Positions 36,050 through 46,881 of a DNA stretch of 64,000 nucleotides are shown here, piece after piece (positions within the stretch are counted from its first letter, which is position 1; each line of letters opens with the position of its first letter). The notes under the pieces were generated by a model that worked only from the letters and a program-made list of their open reading frames with translations, was not told the origin of the DNA and did no database searches. Source of the stretch: Rivularia sp. T60_A2020_040. GTDB taxonomy: Bacteria > Cyanobacteriota > Cyanobacteriia > Cyanobacteriales > Nostocaceae. Both the position numbers and the translations under genes were made by a program. The stretch lies in the NCBI GenBank assembly GCA_015272215.1, contig JACYMD010000058.1:1-64000 (forward strand). The letters are read 5' to 3'.

Positions 36050-36116
36050 CAATTCCCTATTCCCTATTCCCTATTCCCTATTTCCTATTCCCTATTTCCT
36101 ATTCCCTATTCCCTAT
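36050..36116. repeat. Heptamer array (CCCTATT/TCCTATT)
   Basis: About nine units between pyrF and the next gene, ending nine bases before its ATG. It follows an AGGAGTT run that contains the pyrF stop, so two heptamer families abut. Confidence 0.92.
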
Positions 36117-36124
36117 TCAATGTA

Positions 36125-36814
36125 ATGATTCAAAAGAAAAATTATTATTTATTGCTTGTATTTAGCTTTTGGATTTTGATCTCTAATCTATTTAATTATT
36201 CTGCATTAGCAGCGAGTTCGATTATTATTCCTTTGCCTATAGAAGATTACGAAAAAAAAAACCGCAGAGACGCAGAGAACGCGGAGGAAGGAGGTAAGGA
36301 GAGATGGGTCATTTTAGACGGAGATAGGGATAATAATACTAAGGAGAAATCATTTTGTTCTAATCAAGATTTATCTGTATTAACTACTAAACTATTGCGG
36401 GATTTACCGGCTTATTTTAACCGTGCTACTCAACGCGCTCGCCGTTTGGATAGGTCTGTACAGGTTTATAGTTATATGTTAGTGGCGGGGAAACCAGATT
36501 TTACTCCGTTACCTTTGAAAAGTTGGACTGATGAAGCTGATAAATCAGTGAATGGGACGAAAGGAGTTGAACAAGTATTTTTTACAACTTTAGAACGCCA
36601 GTATGTAAAAGGAAAAGCCGTACAATTACAACAATTTCACTGGCTATTTTTGACAAAAACCGAAAGTGGTTGGCAAATGGCAATGATGTATTCTCAAACT
36701 GGTGGTTATCCTAAACAAAAACCACCAACACCACCAAGAGAAAGTAGCGATAGTGCTGTAGCGCAAGGAATTCAAACTTGGTTACGGGATTGTCGAGCAG
36801 TCAACAGGGAGTAG
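36125..36814 (+). CDS. Secreted hypothetical protein with a translated repeat insertion
   Basis: 229 residues. Signal peptide at about 1-30 (LLLVFSFWILISNLFNYSALAA). Immediately after it, residues 36-72 (LPIEDYEKKNRRDAENAEE, KERWVILDGDRDN) are the same repeat-encoded segment found in MenE and MenF. The rest (LTTKLLRDLPAYFNRATQRA to the end) looks like a conserved cyanobacterial hypothetical protein. Function unknown. The repeat falls at the junction between signal peptide and mature domain, where an insertion should be tolerated. Confidence 0.75.
   Translation: MIQKKNYYLLLVFSFWILISNLFNYSALAASSIIIPLPIEDYEKKNRRDAENAEEGGKERWVILDGDRDNNTKEKSFCSNQDLSVLTTKLLRDLPAYFNRATQRARRLDRSVQVYSYMLVAGKPDFTPLPLKSWTDEADKSVNGTKGVEQVFFTTLERQYVKGKAVQLQQFHWLFLTKTESGWQMAMMYSQTGGYPKQKPPTPPRESSDSAVAQGIQTWLRDCRAVNRE
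36230..36340 (+). repeat. Translated dispersed repeat, copy in the 36125 gene
   Basis: CTATAGAAGATTACG, an A run, AACCGCAGAGACGCAGAG, ACGCGGAGGAAGGAGG, AGGAGAGATGGGTCATT and GGAGATAGGGATAAT: same block order and frame as the menE and menF copies. Confidence 0.88.
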
Positions 36815-37003
36815 GGAAGAGTAAGCACTTAAGAGTCCACTGTCAACTGTCCACTGCTACAAAAACTGAGCTAAACTGGATTATCTCAGCTTTGGGTCTC
36901 TCGCTGACTTTGATTATGTCAGGATTGCAACGAAGAAAGGTAAATAATTCAAGTTGATCTCCTCCCATACAGGGGATTTTTGTTTTTGAGGTAGTGAAAA
37001 TCG

Positions 37004-38401
37004 ATGAATCGAGTTGATTTAGCGTTCGCACCAGCGTTACAACAGTCCGAATTAATCCGTCGTAAGGAAGTATCACCGCTGGAGTTGGTGGAATTATACT
37101 TAGAACGCATTCAACAGTTTAATCCTAAGTTAGGAAGTTATTTTACTGTTACAGCAGAACAGGCGATTGAGGATGCTAAAGTTAAAACCGAAATACTGGC
37201 TCAAAACCAGGAATTGCCATTATTTTTCGGGGTACCAATTTCTATTAAAGACTTGAATCCGGTTGCTGGTATTCCCTGTAGTTTCGGGAATGCAGCATTG
37301 CTTAATAATGTACCCGATTTTGATGATGGTGTAGTTGTCAAAATTAAACAAGCCGGATTTATTATTTTAGGTAAAACGGCGAGTTCGGAGTTAGGTTCTT
37401 TTCCTTACACTGAAGCTACGGGTTTTCCCCCGACTCGAAATCCTTGGAATTTAGAATATACTTCTGGAGGTTCCAGCGGTGGCGCTGCATCAGCACTGGC
37501 TGCGGGGTTGTGTGCTATCGCTCAAGGTTCCGATGGTGGCGGCTCAATTCGCGGACCTGCGGCTTGTTGCGGATTAGTTGGTATCAAACCATCTAGGGGA
37601 AGAGTTACTCACGCACCAGTTGGCGATCGCCTGAACGGAATTGCCACAAATGGACCAATTGCCAGAACTGTAGCCGATGCCGCAGCTTTATTAGATGCCA
37701 TGTCTGGCTATGTTACAGGAGACTCTTACTGGCTACCAGACCCCCATCAACCATTTTTAGCTGCTTGTCAAGAAAAAGTAAATAATCTTCACATTGCTTT
37801 TTGTACGAGTATTCCTCCATTAGGAAAAGCAGACGCTAACTGTCATCAAGGGGTAATGCAAACAGTTAAATTATTAGAAGAATTCGGTCATACAGTAGAA
37901 GAAAAATGTCCTGACATGAGTGGTTTAATAGAACCATTTCAGATAGTTTGGCAAAGTAACGTAGCTGCTTGTGGAGTTCCCGCAGAAATTTTACAACCTT
38001 TAAATCGCTGGTTATTATCAAGAAGTTGTTCTGCTGGTGAATACCTACGATCAGTTTACCAAATGCAGATTGTAGCGCGAAAAATCGTCATGTTTTTCGA
38101 CACTATAGACGTATTAGTAATGCCAGTTTATCTACATTCACCCATCCGCGTTGGTGAATGGGGTGCGTTGAGTCCCGAAGAAACATTTGATAATATAGTT
38201 CGTTGGATTGCACCTTGTCCCGTTGCCAACGCTACCGGGCAACCAGCCATATCGCTTCCTGTTGGCTTTGACGACAAAGGTTTGCCCATAGGGGTACAGT
38301 TAATCGGAAAACCCACCGCAGAAGCAACTATTATTAGCCTAGCAGCGCAATTAGAAACCGCAAACCCATTATACAAAATTCGTCCGAGCAATTACCACTA
38401 A
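37004..38401 (+). CDS. Amidase (amidase signature family)
   Basis: 465 residues. The Ser-Ser-Lys catalytic triad is visible: lysine in VPISIKDLNPVAG, and the two serines in the YTSGGSSGGAASALAAG block. Substrate is not evident from sequence; distinct from the AtzE-type paralogue at 51710. A GATTTTTG-rich leader with a small inverted repeat precedes the ATG. Confidence 0.9.
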   Translation: MNRVDLAFAPALQQSELIRRKEVSPLELVELYLERIQQFNPKLGSYFTVTAEQAIEDAKVKTEILAQNQELPLFFGVPISIKDLNPVAGIPCSFGNAALLNNVPDFDDGVVVKIKQAGFIILGKTASSELGSFPYTEATGFPPTRNPWNLEYTSGGSSGGAASALAAGLCAIAQGSDGGGSIRGPAACCGLVGIKPSRGRVTHAPVGDRLNGIATNGPIARTVADAAALLDAMSGYVTGDSYWLPDPHQPFLAACQEKVNNLHIAFCTSIPPLGKADANCHQGVMQTVKLLEEFGHTVEEKCPDMSGLIEPFQIVWQSNVAACGVPAEILQPLNRWLLSRSCSAGEYLRSVYQMQIVARKIVMFFDTIDVLVMPVYLHSPIRVGEWGALSPEETFDNIVRWIAPCPVANATGQPAISLPVGFDDKGLPIGVQLIGKPTAEATIISLAAQLETANPLYKIRPSNYH

Positions 38402-38475
38402 TAGTTAGTACCACCGGAGTTAGGAGTTAATTAAGAATTATCTTCTCTCCATCCCCTTGTCTCCTTGTCCCCTTG

Positions 38476-39306
38476 TCACCCTTTACACGGTTCCCCTTGC
38501 GGAGTTGCATCGGGGTAAAAAGTAATAATTCCCTGATTCTTTCTGACAAAAACTGTAGGGAAAATTTTTCCTGTATTCTTATCTAATTGTTGATATATAC
38601 AAGCACCTTCAGTATTTCCTTGCTGTTTAAATACTTTAGTTACATCTACTAAAAGTTCTTCGGCATTAGTTAAATAACCATAACCTTTAATTTGATCTCT
38701 TACAGTACGATTGGGTTGTTTGATAATTACACCCATCGTATAAATTACTCCTGGAACAACTTCTTGTCTTCCGGGATTTACTGGAAGTCTTCCACCAATT
38801 TTTTGCTCTTGTAATTGTAAATATCTACCGTAAAAATGCAATCCACCGATATCATTTTCGTTATATATTTCACCACAGAATATATGTTCAAATCCTTTGT
38901 TTTTGAACCAAATCTTGGTTAAATCTTGTAAAAAATCTAACTTACTCTTACGATTCGGACGCAATTCACCGTTAGTAGCTTGTTGAATATTTGCTAATAC
39001 TTTTGGATGATTCGATAAAAGCTGTTGAAACTGACTGGGCTGAACTCGTGTACCTATAGAACCGCAAGTTTTAAGTACTGCTTTATCAAAAGAATTTAGC
39101 TGGGGTGCTGGTGGTGTAATATCTAACTTCGCTCCCGGTGGATAGTTTACTGGAACGGGATTATCTTGATTATCAAAAAAAGGTAAAAGTCCTCTATCTT
39201 GCTGCTGTGCGTTCACTGGGTTGTTTAATCCCATTGACGACATTAATACTAAAGCACTTAATCCCCTGAATATCCGTTTGAGTTTGGATGCAGTATTTGG
39301 TTTCAT
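38476..39306 (-). CDS. Secreted EndoU-like nuclease candidate
   Basis: 276 residues from the ATG at 39306; an upstream ATG at 39354 would disrupt the signal peptide. A signal peptide (about 1-33, ending NPVNAQQ) is followed by a domain whose KGFEHIFCGE and GLHFYGRYLQLQE segments resemble the two histidine motifs of eukaryotic-type EndoU/XendoU RNases. The tail has IPTVFVRKNQGIITFYPDA-like sequence. EndoU enzymes cut RNA at uridines, and bacterial ones include secreted toxins. The assignment is by motif only. No immunity gene is evident beside it. Confidence 0.6.
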   Translation of the reverse strand: MKPNTASKLKRIFRGLSALVLMSSMGLNNPVNAQQQDRGLLPFFDNQDNPVPVNYPPGAKLDITPPAPQLNSFDKAVLKTCGSIGTRVQPSQFQQLLSNHPKVLANIQQATNGELRPNRKSKLDFLQDLTKIWFKNKGFEHIFCGEIYNENDIGGLHFYGRYLQLQEQKIGGRLPVNPGRQEVVPGVIYTMGVIIKQPNRTVRDQIKGYGYLTNAEELLVDVTKVFKQQGNTEGACIYQQLDKNTGKIFPTVFVRKNQGIITFYPDATPQGEPCKG

Positions 39307-39549
39307 CCCTATAATTTCGATATTTGACTTTGTGTGATACAAAGTTTTTAACATACCTTCCGAAAAAATAGGGAATAGGAACAGAGAATAATAATTAATT
39401 ATCCAGACTTGATATTAGATTGTGGATAGTTTTTTAATTACACAATCTACTTATATATACCGTTACAGCAAGTAATCAAGAGCGAATAAACTAAATACAT
39501 CAATTAATAAACACTTAAATTCATTTACGTTTAACGCTTTTATCGAAAA

Positions 39550-39768
39550 ATGTTTAAAAATCCTTCTATTATCTTATTACTTTTAGTATTCGTGCTATTC
39601 GTCGGTATTGGCGATCGCGTTTTACCAGAACCGATGAAATCCGCAAGCTTCAATACTCGGACAACCATTAATAAAAATTTACTCGGATTGTTCCCCACTT
39701 GGAAATCGAAGCTTAAACCTCACGAACGAACTAATAAAGCCATAGAAAATACTGAACAGGGCAAGTAA
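39550..39768 (+). CDS. Small membrane-anchored hypothetical protein
   Basis: 72 residues: an N-terminal hydrophobic segment (SIILLLLVFVLFVGIGDRVL), then a basic soluble part. The GDRVLPEPMKSASFNTRTTIN region has the look of a conserved cyanobacterial protein. Contains a HIP1 site. Function unknown. Confidence 0.6.
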   Translation: MFKNPSIILLLLVFVLFVGIGDRVLPEPMKSASFNTRTTINKNLLGLFPTWKSKLKPHERTNKAIENTEQGK

Positions 39769-39799
39769 ATAGTTGGGAACAGGTTAGGAGTTATAAGTT

Positions 39800-39828
39800 G
39801 TACAGACGTAGCATTGCTACGTCTGTAC
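39800..39828. repeat. Dispersed palindromic repeat, copy 5 (perfect)
   Basis: GTACAGACGTAGCA, one central T, TGCTACGTCTGTAC: 14-bp perfect arms. Identical to the copy at 56329. Confidence 0.9.
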
Positions 39829-39904
39829 GGGAGTGAGTACCACCGGAGTTATGAGTTAATATTTCTTCCCATCCCCCATCTCCTTGTCCCCTTGTCCTAG
39901 AGAC

Positions 39905-40963
<1,059 letters not shown>

Positions 40964-41005
40964 TTACTTAATTAATTACTAGTTTGTAATTCGTAATTTA
41001 AAGGA

Positions 41006-41037
41006 GTTGACAGTGGACAGTTGACAGTTGACAGTTG
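41006..41037. repeat. Heptamer array (TTGACAG)
   Basis: About four TTGACAG/TGGACAG units between ilvC and the following membrane-protein gene, followed by TTTGACC and CCTTTAA type units to 41070. Confidence 0.88.
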
Positions 41038-41071
41038 TTATTACCAACCTTTGACCTTTAACCTCTAACCT

Positions 41072-41722
41072 TTATTTAACAACACCGCCCATTAACCATC
41101 CAACTGCTAACCCGATGGCGGCGATTCCGGTTAAACTTAACATTGCTGCATCAAAACTATTTAATGTATGTCGTAACTGTCGTCCGGCTTTATTAACAGT
41201 TAAAATTAAGTTGCAATACCAAACTAAATGAAAAGCTAATTTACCAAAACCAGCTATTATTAATAGTGTAACAAAACATAACATCAAAGCTGGAGCTACG
41301 AACCCCCTGGTTTTACAGACAAAAATTAATAAAAATAGAAATAATAAAAGATTAAAACCTAAAAATACAACAAGTAACGGACTAAAATTAGGCAGTTTTA
41401 TGTAACATAAAGCAACAGCTAAAATAGTTTGGGAAGCAATTATAGAAAATACTAAAAATTTAGTACTTTTAAAAAACACATAAACAATAGATGCTAATGG
41501 AAAAATCGCGAAATAAATTACTATTGTCTGCTTTAATAATGTTGTTTCTATAGATAAAAATATTGGCTTTACCGGAGATAAATTTATTACCCAACCGTTA
41601 AATATAGAAATTACGAAAAACGAGGCTAGCCATCCCCAATTCATTAATAAAGAGTTTTTCGTAAATCTACGATAAGATTCGTTATTGTTTATGGTATTGT
41701 ATACGATTCTCAATGGTTGCAT
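41072..41722 (-). CDS. Multi-pass membrane protein
   Basis: 216 residues with about six hydrophobic segments. The short terminal GIAAIGLAVGWLMGGVVK is the last. No family recognised with confidence; a Yip1-like topology is possible. Function unknown. Confidence 0.65.
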   Translation of the reverse strand: MQPLRIVYNTINNNESYRRFTKNSLLMNWGWLASFFVISIFNGWVINLSPVKPIFLSIETTLLKQTIVIYFAIFPLASIVYVFFKSTKFLVFSIIASQTILAVALCYIKLPNFSPLLVVFLGFNLLLFLFLLIFVCKTRGFVAPALMLCFVTLLIIAGFGKLAFHLVWYCNLILTVNKAGRQLRHTLNSFDAAMLSLTGIAAIGLAVGWLMGGVVK

Positions 41723-42045
41723 AAGTAGATGTTTTGGCTTTATTTTTCATTATTGAATTTACCAGCAAATCAAACACAAAAAATGATATCTAAAACACAT
41801 AATTATTTGAATTCAATCTATAAAAAAACAAAATTTAAGTAAAACAGATGCAATTTAACTTAAGATTAATTTATTTTTAACCGATAATAGTTAAATCATT
41901 GATTCGGTTAAATTATCCAACTATTTAGGAAAGTTTATCAAAATTTCCACAGCAAAATATAGATAAGAAATAATGTAAAAATCCTTACCTTTACAGTAAC
42001 TTTTATTTATATTGGAACCTTTACGTATAAATAAAAGTACTAATG
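41723..42045. other. AT-rich intergenic region
   Basis: No gene, repeat or RNA recognised between the tandem minus-strand membrane-protein and aldo/keto reductase genes. Confidence 0.5.
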
Positions 42046-42915
42046 TTATAAAGTTTCTCTATCGATTTTTTGAACTTCTGCTGCGGATAATATAATTTCA
42101 ACAGCCTTAACTGAATCTTCAATACTACTGGTTTTACTAGCACCGGGAATTGGTAAAATACAAGGCGATTTACTACGCAACCAAGCTAAAACGATACAAT
42201 ACACCGATACGTTTTTTTCTGCGGCTAATTTTGTAATTGCCGGAATATCTGTTAAATTATCGTGACGACGACGACCACCGAAAGGACTCCAAGGAATAAA
42301 AGTTAAACCTTGATTTTCGCAATATTCCAACACTCCATCGATTTCTGGCTCTCTGTGCCAAGGATTATATTGATTTTGTACTGAAACGATATCAACTACA
42401 TCCCGCGCTTGCTCGATTTGTTCTACTGAAAAATTGGAAACACCTATCTCACGAATCATTCCGGCTTCTTGAGCCTCTTTGGCTGGGGTAAGAGATGCTT
42501 CGATGGTGTAATCTGGGTCTGGTGAATGATATTGCCAAATGTCAATGGGTTTATTACCGCCTAAAGCTGCAAAACTAACTTCAATCGTTTCCCGTAGATG
42601 TTTTGGATTACCGTTACGAGCCCAGCTTTGATTCGGACGCATCAAACCTCCTTTAGTCGCAACAACAATATGGCTCGTATCGCCATCGTATGTTTGTAAA
42701 GCTTTATGAATCAATCGCTCGTTATGATGTTTGTCCGATTCATCTTTACAGTAAGAGTCGGCAGTGTCGATAAAGCTAATCCCTAAATCCAAAGCACGAT
42801 GAATCACATTAATTGATTCCGATTCGGTCGGACGGTCATAAACTGACATTGGCATTCCACCTAAACCGATCGCGCTTACAGAAATACCGCTTTTTGCAAC
42901 TTGCGTGGTTTTCAT
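42046..42915 (-). CDS. Aldo/keto reductase
   Basis: 289 residues from the ATG at 42915; an ATG at 42942 is possible. Visible are the catalytic aspartate and tyrosine in SFIDTADSYCKDES, the lysine in VVATKGGLMRP, the histidine in IWQYHSPDP, GVSNFSVEQIEQA and the cofactor-binding IPGASKTSSIEDSVKA. NAD(P)H-dependent carbonyl reduction; substrate unknown. Confidence 0.93.
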   Translation of the reverse strand: MKTTQVAKSGISVSAIGLGGMPMSVYDRPTESESINVIHRALDLGISFIDTADSYCKDESDKHHNERLIHKALQTYDGDTSHIVVATKGGLMRPNQSWARNGNPKHLRETIEVSFAALGGNKPIDIWQYHSPDPDYTIEASLTPAKEAQEAGMIREIGVSNFSVEQIEQARDVVDIVSVQNQYNPWHREPEIDGVLEYCENQGLTFIPWSPFGGRRRHDNLTDIPAITKLAAEKNVSVYCIVLAWLRSKSPCILPIPGASKTSSIEDSVKAVEIILSAAEVQKIDRETL

Positions 42916-43170
42916 ACTTATAATTAAAATCCCCAGTGTCATTATTCATCTAACAGGTAAAGTGGGAATTTGCAAACCACCCAAAGGCTAAAATTTTAGT
43001 TTTTGATCACAAAAATTTGCCGTCTTCACTTTTTACTTAAGGAGGATGACAAAAAATTCATAATTGGTAATTGGTAATTGGTAATGAGGAATGGGGAGTA
43101 GGAAGTTTTGTTTTCACCTTTAACCTTTGACCTTTAATCTTGAAATACAATAAGTGTTAACACTGAAATT

Positions 43171-44109
43171 ATGTTGATAATTATGTTTATTATTTACACA
43201 CAAATTGATAGGATATTTTTTTCAAGCAAAGCAAGTTTATTTCTGAGCCTTTTTTTAGGAAGTTTAATTTTTACAAGTTGTGGCTCAGCGTCTTATGAGC
43301 AAACTAGTTCACCGCAAAGTATCGTTTCATCTGATGCAGTTCAAGAAGTTGCGGATGTTGCTCAAACAACCAAAGAATTACCGACTAAAAAACCCCAGTT
43401 AATAAAAAAAGCCACAATGACCGTAATTGTTGATTCTTTCGAGAAAACTGTTAATACAGTACAGCAAATTATTGAGCAACAAAAAGGCTATTTACTCAGT
43501 TTAGAGGAAACACAGCTTGATAGTTCCTATGCTTCTCGTCCTAGCGCTACAATTCAAATGCGAGTTCCACAAAATTTGTTGGAAACAACTCTTAATCAAT
43601 TAGCCGAATTAGGAACCGTACAAAGTCGTAATATTAGCGCCGAAGATGTCGGAGAACAAATAGTAGATTTTCAAGCCAGATTAACCAATTTACGCAGAAC
43701 TGAAAGTAATTTGCTCAAAATTATGGATAAATCCGGTTCTGTGAAAGATATTTTAAGTGTTGCTCAAGAACTTAGCAATGTGCGACAACAAATTGAACAG
43801 ATTACCGCTCAATTAAAAAGTTTACAAAATCAAGTTGCTTTCTCTACAATTACACTAAATTTACAAGCAGCAGTTTCAAGTACTAGTAATCAACCTGGAT
43901 TACCTGCACAAATTCAAGATGCCTGGAATAGTTCTACTCGTTCTTTTGGTGAATTTACTGTAGGATTAATGAAATTAGGTATTTGGTTGCTCGTATACAC
44001 TCCATATTTGTTAATTTTGTTTGCTGCTGGCTATTTTCTCAAGCGTAAATTTCGTTCTTCACGAACTGTACTACCAACTCCACAGCCAAGAAATCCTGAA
44101 AATAATTGA
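43171..44109 (+). CDS. DUF4349 lipoprotein
   Basis: 312 residues. Lipobox-like FTSCGS at about 34-39 after a hydrophobic stretch, a DUF4349 domain with coiled coil (IQMRVPQNLLETTLNQLAEL, SAEDVGEQIVDFQARLTNLR), and a C-terminal membrane segment at about 272-292. Starts at 43171 and 43183 are both possible. Envelope protein of unknown function. The stop lies at the edge of a GGGAATT array. Confidence 0.85.
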   Translation: MLIIMFIIYTQIDRIFFSSKASLFLSLFLGSLIFTSCGSASYEQTSSPQSIVSSDAVQEVADVAQTTKELPTKKPQLIKKATMTVIVDSFEKTVNTVQQIIEQQKGYLLSLEETQLDSSYASRPSATIQMRVPQNLLETTLNQLAELGTVQSRNISAEDVGEQIVDFQARLTNLRRTESNLLKIMDKSGSVKDILSVAQELSNVRQQIEQITAQLKSLQNQVAFSTITLNLQAAVSSTSNQPGLPAQIQDAWNSSTRSFGEFTVGLMKLGIWLLVYTPYLLILFAAGYFLKRKFRSSRTVLPTPQPRNPENN

Positions 44110-44513
44110 TTGGGAATTGGTAATTGGGAATTGGGAATTGGTAATTGGTAATTGGTAATTGGTAATGGGTAATTGGTAATTGGGAATAGTTGACTGATAA
44201 CTGTTAATTGAATTGATGTATTATTTTGCATTGCTCAGGTTAAATTTATATATTTGCAAAAGAAGAAAAGTTCCGGACACACTTTGATAAATATTGAAAT
44301 GTTCGGTAATTTGTTTTTGCAAAAATAATAATTAAACATCATAAAAATTATAAAAGTGATAAATCAATGCCCTATGACTTATGCTCTATGCCTAATTCTC
44401 ACTCATAAAAGTTTACGAAACAATAAAATAACTAAACTTTGTACTTTTTATCACGAAATAATGACCTTTAGGAATGCCAAGATATGTTTTAGCACAAGCG
44501 TATATAAACTCTT
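44110..44513. other. Intergenic region with heptamer array
   Basis: Roughly 77 bp of GGGAATT, GGTAATT and GGTAATG heptamers at 44111-44187, then AT-rich sequence. No gene seen before the SagB-type start at 44514. Confidence 0.75.
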
Positions 44514-46046
44514 ATGCCAGAATTACATCAATCAATCGCTCAGCACTACCACGAACGCACTAAATATGACCCAGAAACCATATCAGCCAAAAACAAAGGC
44601 TTAGACTGGGCTAAACAACCCGTACCATTCAAAGAGTACAAAATTGGTTCTACTTTCGATTTAAAATCTTATATCAAAGAAAAACCAGAGTCATTTGCTA
44701 ATAATTCCCAAGCTCAATGGTGGCAAAGACTTTCCCGACTACTGTTTTGTAGCTACGGTTTGACTGCGAGAATGCCTTCGATGGGAAATACAGTGTACCT
44801 GCGTGCTGCACCTTCTGCGGGAGGTTTATATCCAGCGGAAATGTACTTGATTTCCAAAGGTACGCCGTTTTTACCTCCTGGTTTGTACAATTATCAATGT
44901 CGGACTCATTCCCTAATGCACTATTGGGAAAGTGATGTTTGGCAAAAGTTACAATCTGCTTGCTTAGGACATTCTTCTTTAGAAAACACTCAGCTCGCCA
45001 TTGTAATTACTTCTGTTTTCTATCGTTCAGCTTGGCGTTATGAAGATAGGGCTTATCGTCGGATTTTTCTAGATACGGGACATCTTTTGGGTAACATCGA
45101 ATTAGCTGGCGCACTCACCGGCTATCGTCCCCATTTAATCGGCGGTTTTGTCGATCGAGATGTTAACGAACTACTTTACATTGATTCTCAACAAGAAGGC
45201 GCGATCGCAGTTGTTGCGTTAGGCGATTTACAAGCTGCGGAGCAACATTCACCTAGTACCCGCACTGCTTTACCTTCTGCTACCGAAACCGATTATCCCC
45301 AAGTTCCTGACGGACAACTGCTCGATTATTTCCATTTAGCGACGCAGATTCAGCCAGGTACCACTGGTAAGTTGAATTTACCAGAAATCAAGCAAGACAA
45401 GTCCATCGAGGATAAATACAATTTTAGTTTTTGCGATAAAGTTTCAACTGCGACAAAACCCATTTACTGGGGTAAAAAACTAGAAGATTTAGAGGAAACT
45501 ATCCTCAAACGTCGTTCTACTCGCGCTTTCAATGGTGAAACTCTGCAATTTCATGAATTAAAGGCTGTACTCGATTTTACTTATCAACCCCAAAATTACA
45601 TCAACCAAAATTTAGATAATTCTCCAGATTATTTCGATTTAAATCTAATTGAAACTTTTATCGCTGTTTCTGGTGTGGAAGGATTGGAAAGAGGTTGCTA
45701 CTATTACGCTCCCAAAGCCCAAGAACTACGTCAAATACGCTTTAAAAATTTTCGCCGAGAGTTGCATTACCTCTGTTTAGGGCAGGATTTGGGACGAGAT
45801 GCGGCTGCTGTCGTTTTTCATACTGCCGACTTGAAAACTGCTGTCGCTCAATATGGCGATCGCGTTTATCGCTATCTACATATGGATGCTGGTAAATTGG
45901 GACAAAGGCTTAATTTAAGTGCAGTCCACTTGGGTTTGGGTGTTAGCGGTATCGGTGGTTTTTTTGATGACAAGGTAAATGAAGTTCTCGGTATTCCTGC
46001 TTCGGAAGCCGTTTTGTATATCACGACTTTAGGAAGACCTAGATAA
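44514..46046 (+). CDS. SagB/ThcOx-family oxidoreductase (two nitroreductase-like domains)
   Basis: 510 residues with two FMN-nitroreductase-like halves. The first half has RAAPSAGGLYPAEMYL; the second begins near KRRSTRAFNGETL and ends with the GLGVSGIGGFFDDKVNEVLG region. This is the SagB/ThcOx family, whose members oxidise azolines in RiPP maturation, though stand-alone cyanobacterial members are common. No YcaO, precursor or protease gene is adjacent, so the substrate is unknown. Confidence 0.85.
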   Translation: MPELHQSIAQHYHERTKYDPETISAKNKGLDWAKQPVPFKEYKIGSTFDLKSYIKEKPESFANNSQAQWWQRLSRLLFCSYGLTARMPSMGNTVYLRAAPSAGGLYPAEMYLISKGTPFLPPGLYNYQCRTHSLMHYWESDVWQKLQSACLGHSSLENTQLAIVITSVFYRSAWRYEDRAYRRIFLDTGHLLGNIELAGALTGYRPHLIGGFVDRDVNELLYIDSQQEGAIAVVALGDLQAAEQHSPSTRTALPSATETDYPQVPDGQLLDYFHLATQIQPGTTGKLNLPEIKQDKSIEDKYNFSFCDKVSTATKPIYWGKKLEDLEETILKRRSTRAFNGETLQFHELKAVLDFTYQPQNYINQNLDNSPDYFDLNLIETFIAVSGVEGLERGCYYYAPKAQELRQIRFKNFRRELHYLCLGQDLGRDAAAVVFHTADLKTAVAQYGDRVYRYLHMDAGKLGQRLNLSAVHLGLGVSGIGGFFDDKVNEVLGIPASEAVLYITTLGRPR

Positions 46047-46881
46047 CTCGGATAATTTAGCTCAATTACTCACGATTTAGAGGTGTTGCCGATTCTTTGT
46101 AATTTCAAGCTTAATATTTGGGTTGATAATTAGCCGCAAATGTCAAAGTTTGTTGTTTAATTATTAAGCAATATTAAGTTTTATTTTATTCAGAATCGGT
46201 ATTATCTCTATCTCAGGGTTGCTTACGGGGAAGCAGATCGACAATGACAATAAAGAGTAATTATTTCGGTTTAAATACATAGTTCTCAGATAATCCTCGA
46301 ACCAGGTCACTTTGAGGTTACTAGATAATGACGACTCAAGATAACTTTAAAATACGCCGGATAGCTACTATAAACAAGCGAATCAATAAATGTTTTACAA
46401 GGAAATTTTTTCCCGAAATCTAATTACACAAAACTGAGTTAAGGTTAAAAAAAGTTGATAAACATCACATAATATGAATTTTATTTATAGTTTAGGCGTA
46501 ATCATTAACTATTTTGTCGGTAAAATTATCACCGTATATTCACAGAGATTTTGTTGATTAGTTTTATTAATACCCACAAAAACAACATTTTTGAGTTATA
46601 ACCTTTAAAATGAATTGTCAACCTGTAATATTACTTACCCAACTTACCTTAATATCAGTGTTCTAATCGGCAGGTAAAGCCTTCTTTACACTAATTGCTA
46701 GCTTCGATTATTCCCGAAGGATTAGTAAATATGCCGTTAGATTGTGTTTAGCAGATGTAAAGTAAGACAATATTACTTAAAGGCATTTCCATCTAAGGAT
46801 TAACCGATTCCGCAGTTTATCTAGTTTACGTGACAACTCAAAACTCAAATAAATTATTTGCTTTGACATTCAGAGGTATCA
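46047..46881. other. 835-bp region without a recognised gene
   Basis: The longest gene-free stretch in the window. No frame over about 15 codons is convincing on either strand, and there are no heptamer or palindrome repeats. An sRNA or a long labA leader is possible; nothing recognisable was seen. Confidence 0.5.

Noticed and set aside
36843-37003. Attenuator or sRNA upstream of the amidase
   Set aside because: Only a weak 4-5-bp stem with a T run is visible; not enough to call.
43036-43060. AAGGAGGATG at about 43039 as a gene start
   Set aside because: The frame closes after five codons, and the spacing to ATG is too short.
44356-44604. 82-codon frame overlapping the SagB-type start
   Set aside because: Out of frame with a well-supported gene; composition is that of AT-rich intergenic DNA.
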